The position numbers and the translations under genes were made by a program. Of a stretch of 54,398 bases of DNA, positions 9,108-17,572 are shown piece after piece. The stretch comes from JAKOQB01 sp036824465 (GTDB lineage: Bacteria > Pseudomonadota > Gammaproteobacteria > Burkholderiales > Burkholderiaceae_F). How positions within the stretch are numbered: the first letter of the stretch is position 1; every line of letters begins with the position of its first letter. The notes beneath the pieces were generated by a model. The model was given only the letters and a program-made list of their open reading frames with translations. It ran no database searches and was not told the DNA's origin. The DNA is taken from assembly GCA_036824465.1 (NCBI GenBank), contig DAITAC010000015.1, positions 1-54,398 of the forward strand, written 5' to 3'.

Positions 9108-9967
9108 GGCACGTTTACGGCTGGCTGCTGCTCACGCCGGCCGCGATCCTGCTCGTCGCCTTCACGCATTACCCGGCCGCGGCGACCTTCATCGACAGCT
9201 TTTTTTCCACCGGGACGGCGGTGCGACCGTCCCGGTTCGTCGGCTTCGCGAATTACGCGGCGCTCGCCGATGACCCGATCTTCTGGCAGGTGCTGAGCAA
9301 TAACTTCTGGTTCGCGCTCGGCACCATCCCGACCGCGATCGCGCTCGCCCTGATGATGGCGCTGTGGGTGAACGACAGGCTGCCGGCCCGCGCGCTGGTG
9401 CGCATGGCGTACTTCACGCCGACCGTGCTGCCGATGATCGCGGTGGCGAACATCTGGCTGTTCTTCTACACGCCGCAGATCGGACTGCTCGACCAGGTGG
9501 GCGCGATGTTCGGCGTGCCGAGCCGCAACTGGCTCGGCGATCCGGATTCGGTGCTCGCGAGCACGATGGCGATGGTCGTGTGGAAGGAGGCGGGCTTCTT
9601 CATGATCTTCTACCTCGCCGCGCTGCAGTCGCTGCCGCCCGAGCTGGAAGAGGCGGCGAAGATCGAGGGCGCCTCACGCTGGTACTTCTTCTGGCGCGTG
9701 ACCTTTCCGCTGCTGATGCCGACCACACTGTTCGTGCTGGTGAACGCCACGATCAACTCGTTCAAACTGGTCGACCACCTGTTCATCCTGACCAAGGGCG
9801 GGCCGGACAACGCTTCGAGCCTGCTGCTGTACTACATCTACCAGGTTGCGTTCAGCTACTTCGACACGGCCTACGCCTCGACCCTGACGGTCGTGTTGCT
9901 CGCATTGCTCGCCGGCTTCGCGGTGCTGCAGTTCCTGCTGATCGAGAAACGGGTGCACTACCGGTGA
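9104..9967 (+). CDS. ugpA: ABC transporter permease, UgpA/MalF type
   Basis: A 287-residue inner-membrane protein with six predicted hydrophobic segments. The cytoplasmic EAA loop that docks on the ATPase begins near residue 182 (EEAAKIEGA, then a conserved P-L-L-M-P). Its ATG overlaps the stop of the binding-protein gene (ATGA), so expression is coupled. It should form the heterodimeric channel with the next gene product. Confidence 0.85.
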   Translation: MRHVYGWLLLTPAAILLVAFTHYPAAATFIDSFFSTGTAVRPSRFVGFANYAALADDPIFWQVLSNNFWFALGTIPTAIALALMMALWVNDRLPARALVRMAYFTPTVLPMIAVANIWLFFYTPQIGLLDQVGAMFGVPSRNWLGDPDSVLASTMAMVVWKEAGFFMIFYLAALQSLPPELEEAAKIEGASRWYFFWRVTFPLLMPTTLFVLVNATINSFKLVDHLFILTKGGPDNASSLLLYYIYQVAFSYFDTAYASTLTVVLLALLAGFAVLQFLLIEKRVHYR

Positions 9968-10782
9968 CGTTCCTCAGGACAAGGATTCCCCTCCTGGAGA
10001 CAGGCGCCGCCTGGCTGCTGGCCCTGCTGTGGCTCGCGCCGCTCGCGTATGCGTTCTGGGCTGCATTCCACCCGGCCGAGCTCGCCACCCACTTCAAGCT
10101 GTTCGCGCCGCTCACGCTGGACAACTTCGCGAAGGCCTGGACCTACGCGCCGTTCCCGCGGCATTTCCTGAATACGATCATCCTGGTGACGATGATCCTG
10201 TCGGCGCAGTTCGTGCTGTGCACGCTCGCCGGCTACGCCTTCGCGCGCTTCGAGTTCGCGGGGCGGGACATCGCCTTCGGCCTGGTGCTGGTGCAGCTCA
10301 TGGTCATGCCCGAAGTGCTGATCGTCGAGAACTACCGCATCATGAGCCGCTTGGGCTTGGTCGACACCATCCTCGGCATCGGTCTGCCGTACATGGCGAG
10401 CGCGTTCGGCATCTTCCTGCTGCGACAGACTTTCAAGACCGTGCCGCGCGAGCTCGAGGACGCCGCGCGCGTCGAGGGTTGCACCTTCATCGGCGTGCTG
10501 TGGCGCGTGTACGTGCCGCTCGCGCGGCCGACCTACCTCGCCTACGGCCTGGTTTCGGTGAGCTATCACTGGAACAATTTTCTCTGGCCGCTGGTGATCA
10601 CCAACTCGGTGGAGACGCGTCCGCTCACGGTCGGCCTCGCCATCTTCGGCGCCCCCGAGTCGGGCGTCGACTGGGCGGTGATCAGCGCCGGCACCCTCAT
10701 GGCGGTGGCGCCGCTGCTCGTGGCGTTCCTGCTGTTTCAACGGCAGTTCATACAGTCGTTCATGCAAGCCGGCATCAAGTAG
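9964..10782 (+). CDS. ugpE: ABC transporter permease, UgpE/MalG type
   Basis: A 272-residue permease. The frame is open far upstream, but the GTG at 9964 overlaps the preceding TGA (GTGA) and gives a normal N-terminus (MTFLRTRIPLLETG, then the first membrane helix). The EAA motif starts near residue 165 (LEDAARVEG, followed by the V-P-L-A-R-P turn). It has six hydrophobic segments. It pairs with the UgpA-like permease. The upstream extension in this frame is only the shadow of that gene. Confidence 0.85.
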   Translation: MTFLRTRIPLLETGAAWLLALLWLAPLAYAFWAAFHPAELATHFKLFAPLTLDNFAKAWTYAPFPRHFLNTIILVTMILSAQFVLCTLAGYAFARFEFAGRDIAFGLVLVQLMVMPEVLIVENYRIMSRLGLVDTILGIGLPYMASAFGIFLLRQTFKTVPRELEDAARVEGCTFIGVLWRVYVPLARPTYLAYGLVSVSYHWNNFLWPLVITNSVETRPLTVGLAIFGAPESGVDWAVISAGTLMAVAPLLVAFLLFQRQFIQSFMQAGIK

Positions 10783-10790
10783 GAAATGAT

Positions 10791-11060
10791 GTGACGGCGA
10801 TTCCGACCTGGAGCATCCAGTGCGGCGCGGGCTGCGACGGCACCGTCGACCTCGCGCGCATCGCGAGCGTGGCGCGCGGCAGCGGGCCGCACCCGCCGAG
10901 CGCCGGCCTGTTTGAACGCGGGCAATGGCCCATGGGCGGCCACAGCCGCGACTGCTTAGCGGTGACGCCCGACGTGGCGAAGCGCATTGCGGCGATCGAG
11001 ATGAATGCCGCCACCGACGCGTCCGACCGCCAGCCGCTGCGGCTTGCGCTGCGAGAGTGA
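10791..11060 (+). CDS. Small hypothetical protein at the end of the importer operon
   Basis: An 89-residue ORF starting with GTG 8 bp after the ugpE-like stop. It contains two nearby Cys (QCGAGCDG), a Gly/Pro-rich middle and a helical C-terminus (DVAKRIAAIEMNAATD). It has no signal peptide and no membrane segment. I do not recognise a family. It might be a remnant of a longer importer-linked gene or a real small protein; the codon bias resembles its neighbours. Confidence 0.35.
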   Translation: MTAIPTWSIQCGAGCDGTVDLARIASVARGSGPHPPSAGLFERGQWPMGGHSRDCLAVTPDVAKRIAAIEMNAATDASDRQPLRLALRE

Positions 11061-11137
11061 GCGTCGATCAGGCAAATGAATTGGCGGGCATGCGAATCCC
11101 GTGCGGCCGCGGCGCGGCCGGAAGCGGTGCGCGGAAA

Positions 11138-12475
11138 TCAGATCGGCAGTCGGTCGCGCCAGCGATAGAAGCGGATCGACGGTGCGAGGAACCACGGGTT
11201 GCCCGAGTAGAACGGCCGCGTCGAAAACTGCAGGTCGTCGAAGGCTGTGCGTCCTTCCGCCAGGCCGAGCACCTGCTGCCCGATCCGCATCCCGAGATAC
11301 CCACCCATGCCGACTCCTGATCCGCAGTAGCCCATCGCGAAATGCACACCCTCATGTCGGCCGATGTGCATCAGTTCGTCGAACGTGTAGCCGACGAAGC
11401 CGCACCACGAGTGGCTGATGCGCACCTTGGCCAGACCGGGGAAGATCTTCACGAGGTCCGTGCGCAGCATCGGTCCGCTGATTGCGGGGTCGGTCTCATT
11501 AAGCGAGACGCGGCCGCCAAACAGGATGCGGCGGCGGTCCGGCGAGGCACGGTAATAGAACACCACCTTGCGCGTGTCGCTGACGATGCGGTTGCGTGGA
11601 ATGAGCTGCGCGACCTGTTGCTCTGGCAGCGGCTCCATCGCGATCACGTAGCTGCCGATCGGGATGACGCGCCGCTGCAACCACGGCGCCAAGGGTCCCG
11701 TGTAGCCGTCGGTCGCGATCACGACATCGCGGGCGCTCGTTGTGCCGCGCGCCGTCGTCACGCGAAAGCGCGCGCCGTCCTTTTCGATCGCGGTCACCGG
11801 GCAGCGCGCGATCACCTGCACGCCGGACGCCAGCGCGCGCTCCAGCAGCCCCTGGTGATAGCGCGCAGGATTGATCGACGCATGCTGTGCGTACACGACG
11901 CCGCCGAAGTAAGCGTCGGTGTCGATCTCGCTCTTCTGCTCGGAGCGCGGCACCACGTGCGCCTCGACCTCGAGTCCCTTCGGCTGGTTCTTGACTTTCT
12001 TCACGAGCGCCTGGAACTGCGCGGCGTTATGCGCGGCATGGAAGCGGCCGACGACACCGAAGTCGCAGTCGATGCGCTCGGCGCGGACGAACTCGCCGGT
12101 CCACTCGAGCGAGCGCTGACCTTCCTTCAGGATGTCGAACGCCTTCTGCGGCCCGTGCCGGCGCGCAAGCATCTCGTACGTCGGCTTGACGCTGGTCGAG
12201 ATCTGCCCGCCGTTGCGCGTGCTGCCGCCGAAGCCTGCGTCTTCGGCATCGAACACAACCGAGTGCCGGCCGCCGCGCGCCGTCTGCAACGCGGCGTGCA
12301 GGCCGGTGTAGCCGGAGCCAACGACGGCGACATCCACGGCTCGCGGGAATTCGACCTCGGGTAGCGACGGCCGCGGCACGAGATCCCACCAGTACGGCAT
12401 GAGCTTTGCGTCCGCCGTGAAGAGCGGGTTGTCGACGACGGGCGCGTGGCCCGCAAAGCCTTTTGAGTCCGTCAT
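11138..12475 (-). CDS. FAD-dependent amine/amino-acid oxidoreductase (DAO family)
   Basis: A 445-residue flavoprotein. The ADP-binding motif is VVGSGYTGLHAA (G53, G55, G58) and is followed by GGSTRNGGQIS, characteristic of the DadA/gamma-glutamylputrescine-oxidase group. The C-terminal CGFVGYTFDELMHIG and GYCGSGVGMGGYLG are the conserved FAD and substrate-side motifs. The start at 12475 leaves a normal ~45-residue lead-in; upstream in-frame codons look non-coding. It converges on the importer operon, so any metabolic link (for example an imported amine) is speculative. Confidence 0.8.
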   Translation of the reverse strand: MTDSKGFAGHAPVVDNPLFTADAKLMPYWWDLVPRPSLPEVEFPRAVDVAVVGSGYTGLHAALQTARGGRHSVVFDAEDAGFGGSTRNGGQISTSVKPTYEMLARRHGPQKAFDILKEGQRSLEWTGEFVRAERIDCDFGVVGRFHAAHNAAQFQALVKKVKNQPKGLEVEAHVVPRSEQKSEIDTDAYFGGVVYAQHASINPARYHQGLLERALASGVQVIARCPVTAIEKDGARFRVTTARGTTSARDVVIATDGYTGPLAPWLQRRVIPIGSYVIAMEPLPEQQVAQLIPRNRIVSDTRKVVFYYRASPDRRRILFGGRVSLNETDPAISGPMLRTDLVKIFPGLAKVRISHSWCGFVGYTFDELMHIGRHEGVHFAMGYCGSGVGMGGYLGMRIGQQVLGLAEGRTAFDDLQFSTRPFYSGNPWFLAPSIRFYRWRDRLPI

Positions 12476-12821
12476 GATCGGTTCGCATCCTCCAGCAGCA
12501 GGTCCGCGCCTTTTGCCTGCGCTCTCGCCATGACTATGGACGCCCGATTCAATTGGCGCAATCAGACCGCAAGCCGTGGCTCCACCAGCCCCCACTTCGA
12601 CATGAAGTCAGCGTTCGCGGCCCTTCGGTCACGGGCGAACCAATTCCTTGCCGATCGATTCAACGATAATTCAGCGATTCGCACCCGAATGCGTGAGCAG
12701 GTTCGGTGAGTGAAGGTGTTGGAGCTGTCGCCAAGGGGCTTCGCCGGCGTTGCGAGAACTCGAGCACGACAGTTCAATCGAGACGGAAAGGAAGATTGGC
12801 TTTTGACTTGAGGAGAGGGCG
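12476..12821. other. Divergent intergenic region
   Basis: There are 346 bp between the FAD oxidoreductase (minus) and a small gene (plus). It presumably holds both promoters. I found no convincing hairpin terminator, tRNA or repeat. A good Shine-Dalgarno (GAGGAGAGG) lies at the right edge, just before the ATG at 12822. Confidence 0.4.
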
Positions 12822-13142
12822 ATGCGACACCACGTGATTGTTTCATTCGGCAAGGGCAGTGATTTCGACTTCAGGCTGTCCGCCGCTGATGTGGCCGGGA
12901 AGACGGCCGAGCAAGCGCGCCAATGGCTTGATGGCGAATTCACGGCGCTCGAGTGCGACGTGGCAACTCCGATCGGCAAGGTCCTACTGGCCGACCGCGT
13001 GCTGAGCGTGGCCAAATACGCGGGCGAGCGCCGCTTCAGGGAACAGCACGACTGGGCCGCACAGTTTGCCAAGTCTGCTGCGATCCTGTTGGGACGGGAA
13101 CTGATCCGGGTGGATGTTGCGAACTACACGATCGGCTACTGA
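12822..13142 (+). CDS. Hypothetical protein
   Basis: A 106-residue ORF with a strong ribosome-binding site. It is predicted to be a soluble alpha/beta protein, beginning MRHHVIVSFGKGSDFDF and ending ELIRVDVANYTIGY. It has no signal peptide, no cysteine cluster and no recognised domain. It stands alone between divergent and convergent neighbours. The start and codon use support a real gene; the function is unknown. Confidence 0.6.
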   Translation: MRHHVIVSFGKGSDFDFRLSAADVAGKTAEQARQWLDGEFTALECDVATPIGKVLLADRVLSVAKYAGERRFREQHDWAAQFAKSAAILLGRELIRVDVANYTIGY

Positions 13143-13203
13143 CCGGGGCGCTCGCGGTACGGCAGGTTTCAATCCGGAAAGCGACGGGATCTGCCGCGGC
13201 GCC

Positions 13204-13659
13204 TCAGTAACCCGCCCGCTTGAACGTGCCGAGCCCCATGCGCAGGCACCACCACTTCCATTTGCTGATGGCATGGAACGAGCGCGTCGCGCCCGTCGTG
13301 TCGTGCTGCGCGCGGCCGCGCACCAGCGCAAGGGTGATCGAGCGCGCGGCGTCGGCGTTCGCATTGCAGGACCAGTTGCGCCCATCGGCGATATTGCAAC
13401 CGGTGAATTTCCCGGAAGGCTCGGTGGACCCGGACGCCCAGAAGAGAACCTCGCCGCGCGCCCTGAGGGCCCGGAACCGGTATCGATCGCCCGCTGCAAG
13501 GTGACCGGAGCAGAGCATGCCGTTCCAGGCACCGTCTACGCAGCGGACGGTGTATATCGTGTGCTCGCCCTGCAGCGTGACGAAGTCGTCCGCCCATGCG
13601 AGCGCGCCGAGCAGCACGACAACCACGAGCAGCGTGCCGGTCGTTGCGTTCTTCATCAC
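13204..13659 (-). CDS. Secreted hypothetical protein
   Basis: A 151-residue ORF with a clear signal peptide (hydrophobic core LLVVVVLLGALAW, cleavage after AWA near residue 23). The mature protein has five or more Cys, in pairs such as RCVDGAW...MLCSG and GCNIADGRNWSC, suggesting disulfides in the periplasm. The C-terminus is Trp-rich (SKWKWWCLRMG). It resembles short periplasmic hypotheticals, but I cannot name the family. The second Met codon (13656) could equally be the start. Confidence 0.6.
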   Translation of the reverse strand: MMKNATTGTLLVVVVLLGALAWADDFVTLQGEHTIYTVRCVDGAWNGMLCSGHLAAGDRYRFRALRARGEVLFWASGSTEPSGKFTGCNIADGRNWSCNANADAARSITLALVRGRAQHDTTGATRSFHAISKWKWWCLRMGLGTFKRAGY

Positions 13660-13798
13660 GCTGGCTCAGTTCGAGACGCCGGCCACGATGCGTCCACGTG
13701 TCTGGACCTCGGTTGGCGATCTTCGGTCTTGCTTACACTCGTTGTGCGCGAAAGGCATGGCGTTGGCATGGGTCGATCCCTGCACCAAGTAAGCGATG

Positions 13799-14704
13799 CT
13801 AGCGCGACGGCGGCGACTTGAACTCAGCCAGCGCCGCTGCAACGGTCGGCCACCGCAGGTGCACTTTCAGCTCGCACTTGAGCCTCTGGTTGCGCAACCG
13901 GCGTGACTCGTTCATGAACGAATACATCATTGGCGACACCGCGGCCTTCAACTCGGCGCGCGGCAGACGCGGTGGACGAGCTATTTCAAGGCAGTCGGAA
14001 ACGAGGTCGAAGTATTCGCCCATCTTCAGTTGCGAATCGTCGACCGCGTTGTACACGCGTGATCTGCGCCCGCGAAACAGGGCCGCGATGCTGATACGCG
14101 CCAGGTCGTCGGCGTGGATGTGATTGGTGTGAACGTCGTCTTCGTCAAAAAGCGCCGGCGTGCCCGCACGCAGCCGTTCGAGCGGCAGGCGGTCATGCGC
14201 GTAGATGCCTGGCACGCGCAGCACGCAGGCGCCGGTGGCGCGAGCGGCCTGCTCGGCATCGACGCGGCGCATTGCGCGGTCGTTCAGGGGCGCCACGGTC
14301 GCGGTTTCATCGATCCATGCACCGCCGCGATCGCCGTAGACACCGGTGGTGCTGATGTAGACGAAGTGGCGCGCCTGGCCGCGCAATGCAGTGACCAGGT
14401 GGCGCGTGCGCGGATCGCGTCGTCCCTGGTTGGGCGGCGGGGCGAGATGAATCAGCCGTGCGCCGAACGCGGCTACGCGCAAGAGCGAACGTCGATCGTC
14501 CAGGTCGGCAATGATTGGCAGCGTGCCGGCGTTTCGAAGTTCCTCGCGGCGCGATGACGATGACGTCAGCGCAATGATGCGAAAGCGGCTGCGCAGCCGT
14601 GCGACAATTCGCAGGCCGACGTCACCACAGCCGACGATCAACAGGCGCGGCAAACCGAAGCAGCGCCCGCGTGAGCGATGTTCCGCGGGCGATTGTTTTT
14701 CCAT
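13799..14704 (-). CDS. NAD(P)-binding SDR/epimerase-like protein (YeeZ type)
   Basis: A 301-residue atypical extended SDR. The N-terminal Rossmann motif is LLIVGCGDVG (G25, G27, G30), followed by a segment in which the usual acidic residue is replaced by TSSSSRREEL, suggesting NADP preference. YISTTGVYGDRGG occupies the active-site strand, but the catalytic Lys of YxxxK is not in its usual place, as in the YeeZ-like subgroup. The reaction is not known. The start is only 11 bp from the divergent flavoreductase start, so the two promoters must overlap the coding ends. Confidence 0.7.
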   Translation of the reverse strand: MEKQSPAEHRSRGRCFGLPRLLIVGCGDVGLRIVARLRSRFRIIALTSSSSRREELRNAGTLPIIADLDDRRSLLRVAAFGARLIHLAPPPNQGRRDPRTRHLVTALRGQARHFVYISTTGVYGDRGGAWIDETATVAPLNDRAMRRVDAEQAARATGACVLRVPGIYAHDRLPLERLRAGTPALFDEDDVHTNHIHADDLARISIAALFRGRRSRVYNAVDDSQLKMGEYFDLVSDCLEIARPPRLPRAELKAAVSPMMYSFMNESRRLRNQRLKCELKVHLRWPTVAAALAEFKSPPSR

Positions 14705-14715
14705 TCTTCGATTCT

Positions 14716-15780
14716 ATGAGCTTCAAGGTCACAGTACGGCCGTCCGGCCGTGAGTTCACCGTCGAAGGTGACGAAACCATTCTGTCCGCTGCGCTGCGCA
14801 GCGGGGTGGGTCTGCCCTACGGTTGCAAGAACGGCGCTTGCGGCACCTGCAAAGCGCAGGGGCTCGAAGGTGAGTGGGTGCAGGGGCCGCATTCTGCTTC
14901 TGCACTTTCGGTAGACGAACAGGCGCAGCGCAAGCTGCTGGTCTGTTCCAGCCGGCCGCGGACCGATGTCGTGATCGAGGCGCGGCTGCTGACCGGCTTC
15001 GGCGACATTCCGATCAAGAAGATGCCGTGCCGGATCGCGAAGATCGAACGCGTGGCGCCGGACGTTGCCATCGTCTCTCTGCAGTTGCCGGCCAGCGAGC
15101 GGTTGCAGTTTCGAGCCGGCCAGTACCTTGAATTCATCCTGAAGGACGGGGTGCGCCGCAGCTATTCGATCGCCACGGCACCGCACGCGGACGAGCAAAT
15201 CACGCTGCACATCCGACACATGCCTGGCGGCGTGTTCACCGATGCGCTGTTCGGTGTGAAGCGGCCGGAGGTGAAGGAGCGCGACATCCTGCGCTTCGAA
15301 GGGCCGCTGGGGACGTTCTTCCTGCGCGAAGACAACGCGCGGCCGATCGTGCTGCTCGCCAGTGGCACCGGGTTTGCGCCGATCAAGGCGATTGCCGAAC
15401 ACATCTTCCACAAGCGGCTGAATCGCGACGAGCCCGACAAGCCCGCGCGCCCGGTGCACCTGTACTGGGGCTGCCGCGCGCGGCGCGATCTGTACCTGCC
15501 GGTGCTGCCCGAGCAATGGGCGCGCGAGCAACCGAACTTCACCTACATGCCGGTGTTGTCCGATGCGACGCCGGAGGACGCATGGACCGGCCGCACCGGG
15601 TTCGTGCATCGCGCCGTGATGCAGGACCTGCCCGATCTGTCCACGTACCAGGTCTACGCGTGCGGCGTGCCGGTGATGGTGGATACGGCACGCAAGGACT
15701 TAACGGCGAAGTGCGGTCTGCCGGAAGACCAGTTCTTTGCCGATGCGTTTACGTCGGCTGCCGACTTGGCGCAAACCTGA
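14716..15780 (+). CDS. 2Fe-2S ferredoxin-NAD(P)H reductase (AscD/CDP-6-deoxyglucoseen reductase-like)
   Basis: A 354-residue fusion. The N-terminal plant-type 2Fe-2S domain has C37, C42, C45 and C77 (GCKNGACGTC, then LLVCSS). The FAD-binding barrel includes RSYSIAT, and the NAD domain includes LLASGTGFAPIKAI and the C-terminal YACGVPVMV. It transfers electrons from NAD(P)H through FAD to an iron-sulfur centre. The name CDP-6-deoxy-delta-3,4-glucoseen reductase is commonly given to this betaproteobacterial family, but no sugar pathway lies nearby, so a general oxidoreductase role is more likely. Upstream in-frame sequence overlaps the divergent gene and was excluded. Confidence 0.8.
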   Translation: MSFKVTVRPSGREFTVEGDETILSAALRSGVGLPYGCKNGACGTCKAQGLEGEWVQGPHSASALSVDEQAQRKLLVCSSRPRTDVVIEARLLTGFGDIPIKKMPCRIAKIERVAPDVAIVSLQLPASERLQFRAGQYLEFILKDGVRRSYSIATAPHADEQITLHIRHMPGGVFTDALFGVKRPEVKERDILRFEGPLGTFFLREDNARPIVLLASGTGFAPIKAIAEHIFHKRLNRDEPDKPARPVHLYWGCRARRDLYLPVLPEQWAREQPNFTYMPVLSDATPEDAWTGRTGFVHRAVMQDLPDLSTYQVYACGVPVMVDTARKDLTAKCGLPEDQFFADAFTSAADLAQT

Positions 15781-15905
15781 GGTAGACTTTCGGCCATGAA
15801 CTTTCTGATCTCCCGACTTGTTTCGCGAAATGAGCGACGCCATGCGGAACTCCGCAGGAGCGCGCGCACGTAGGGAAGCTCGACCGCAATCCAGGTTGAC
15901 CCGAC

Positions 15906-15932
15906 AAAGGCCGCGGACTCCGCGGCCTTTTT
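15906..15932 (+). terminator. Intrinsic terminator 22 bp before argD
   Basis: AAAGGCCGCGG and its exact complement CCGCGGCCTTT enclose ACT (11-bp stem), continuing into a T-run. It ends the flavoreductase transcript, or terminates a short leader before argD, whose Shine-Dalgarno (AAGGAGG) begins 9 bp after the T-run. Upstream, GCGGA-AC-TCCGC could form a second, smaller hairpin in the same 155-nt leader. Confidence 0.85.
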
Positions 15933-15953
15933 GTTTACTTCAAGGAGGCACAG

Positions 15954-17141
15954 ATGAAGATCGATCAGTTCGAAACGGGTGCCTTGATGGAGATCGCGGC
16001 GCGTCCGTCGGTGGTGTTCGTCGAGGGGCGAGGCTCATGGCTGATCGATCAGCGCGGCAAACGCTATCTCGACTTCGTGCAGGGCTGGGCGGTGAATGCA
16101 CTCGGCCATTGCCCGCGCGAAATCAGCGATGCACTCGCGCTGCAGTCGCAACGCCTGATATCGCCCAGCGCGGCCTTCTACAACGACGCCGCGATTGGGC
16201 TGGCCGATCGTCTCGCCAAGTGCTCTGGGTTGGCGCGGGTGTTCCTTGCCTCCAGCGGCGCCGAGGCCAATGAAGGTGCGATCAAGCTTGCGCGCAAGTT
16301 TGGTTCGTTGCACATGAACGGCGCGTTCGAAATCATCACTTTTGTCGACGGATTTCATGGCCGCACGCTGGCGACGATGGCCGCCAGTGGCAAGGCGGGG
16401 TGGGACCAACTGTTCGAACCCAAGGTGCCGGGCTTTCCAAAGGCGCGCCTGAACGACCTTGATTCGGTGCGTGCCTGCATCAGCCCGAAAACCGTCGCGG
16501 TGATGCTGGAGCCGATCCAGGGTGAGGCCGGCGTGGTTCCTGCGACCGTCGAATTCCTGCAGGCGCTGCGCCGGCTGTGCGACGAGCGCGGCCTGCTGCT
16601 GATTCTCGACGAGGTGCAGACCGGTGTGGGGCGCACGGGAAAGCTGTTCGCGTTCGAGCACGCTGGCATTGCGCCGGACCTCATGACGCTCGGCAAAGGG
16701 CTGGGCGGCGGCGTGCCGCTCGCCGCGCTGCTGGCACAGGAGAAGGCTGCCTGTTTTGCGCATGGTGATCAGGGCGGAACGTATTGCGGCAATCCGCTGA
16801 TGGCCGCGGTCGGCAGCGCGGTGCTCGATACGGTCGCGCAGTCCGCGTTTCTGTCTGGGGTGATCGAGCGCGGCGCGCACCTGCAGCAGCGCCTGCAGCA
16901 GCTGGTTGCGCGGCACGGACTCGCGGGCGAACGCGGCGCGGGTCTGCTGCGCGCACTCGACCTGGGCCGGCCCATCGCGCCGGCGGTGGTCGAGGCCGCG
17001 CGTGAGTTGCAGCCGGAGGGGTTGCTGCTCAACACGCCGCGCCCGCATCTGCTGCGCTTCATGCCGGCGTTGAATGTGGGGCTCGACGAGATCGATCGGA
17101 TGGCCGAACAGCTCGACACACTGCTGGGGAGGCTGGCGTGA
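15954..17141 (+). CDS. argD: Acetylornithine aminotransferase
   Basis: A 395-residue class-III PLP aminotransferase of usual ArgD length. The PLP lysine is K248 in TLGKGLGGG; ILDEVQTGVGRTG precedes it, and FVDGFHGRT and SSGAEANEGA are the cofactor-phosphate and substrate motifs. It interconverts N-acetyl-glutamate semialdehyde and N-acetylornithine in arginine biosynthesis and may also act on succinyldiaminopimelate. It heads a tightly coupled run that includes argC, which supports the assignment. Confidence 0.9.
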   Translation: MKIDQFETGALMEIAARPSVVFVEGRGSWLIDQRGKRYLDFVQGWAVNALGHCPREISDALALQSQRLISPSAAFYNDAAIGLADRLAKCSGLARVFLASSGAEANEGAIKLARKFGSLHMNGAFEIITFVDGFHGRTLATMAASGKAGWDQLFEPKVPGFPKARLNDLDSVRACISPKTVAVMLEPIQGEAGVVPATVEFLQALRRLCDERGLLLILDEVQTGVGRTGKLFAFEHAGIAPDLMTLGKGLGGGVPLAALLAQEKAACFAHGDQGGTYCGNPLMAAVGSAVLDTVAQSAFLSGVIERGAHLQQRLQQLVARHGLAGERGAGLLRALDLGRPIAPAVVEAARELQPEGLLLNTPRPHLLRFMPALNVGLDEIDRMAEQLDTLLGRLA

Positions 17142-17572
17142 AGATTGAGATCACCGATGACGCGGCGCGGTTTGACGTCGCGCTGATCCATCGATTCCTG
17201 AGTGAAGAGTCGCACTGGGCGCGCGGGATTCCGCGCGCGGTGGTGGAGAAGTCGATCGCGCATTCGTTGTGCTTTGGCGCGCTGGCCGGTCGCGCCCAGG
17301 TCGCGTTCGCGCGCGTGGTCACCGACCGTTCGACCTTCGCCTTTCTGTGCGACGTGTTCGTGCTCCCGGCCTGGCGCGGCAGGGGTCTGGCACGCCGACT
17401 GCTCGACGCGGTCTTTGCTCACCCGGACCTGCAATGTCTGCGCCGGTTTGCGTTGACCTCGCGCGATGCCACGGCGCTCTACGCCGGGTATGGATTCACC
17501 GCGCTGACCAGTCCGACGGTCTGGCTGGAGAGGCACAATCCCGCTGTTTACACGGAGGCGAAATCAACATGA
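17138..17572 (+). CDS. GNAT-family N-acetyltransferase
   Basis: A 144-residue single-domain acetyltransferase. The acetyl-CoA pyrophosphate loop is RGRGLARRLLDAV after the VFVLPAWRG strand, and YAGYGFTAL is the conserved C-terminal motif. Its start overlaps the argD stop and its stop overlaps the argC start. An N-acetyl-group role in the arginine pathway is tempting, but similar proteins occur outside arginine loci, so the substrate is open. Confidence 0.8.
   Translation: MKIEITDDAARFDVALIHRFLSEESHWARGIPRAVVEKSIAHSLCFGALAGRAQVAFARVVTDRSTFAFLCDVFVLPAWRGRGLARRLLDAVFAHPDLQCLRRFALTSRDATALYAGYGFTALTSPTVWLERHNPAVYTEAKST

Noticed and set aside
9364..9963. 200-codon N-terminal extension of the UgpE-like permease
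   Set aside because: It overlaps the UgpA-like gene in another frame and is Arg/Gly-rich; the GTG overlapping the previous stop gives a normal permease.
15781..15935. 6S RNA or a known riboswitch in the argD leader
   Set aside because: No conserved 6S or riboswitch elements are visible, and a much better 6S candidate exists at 44.6-44.8 kb.
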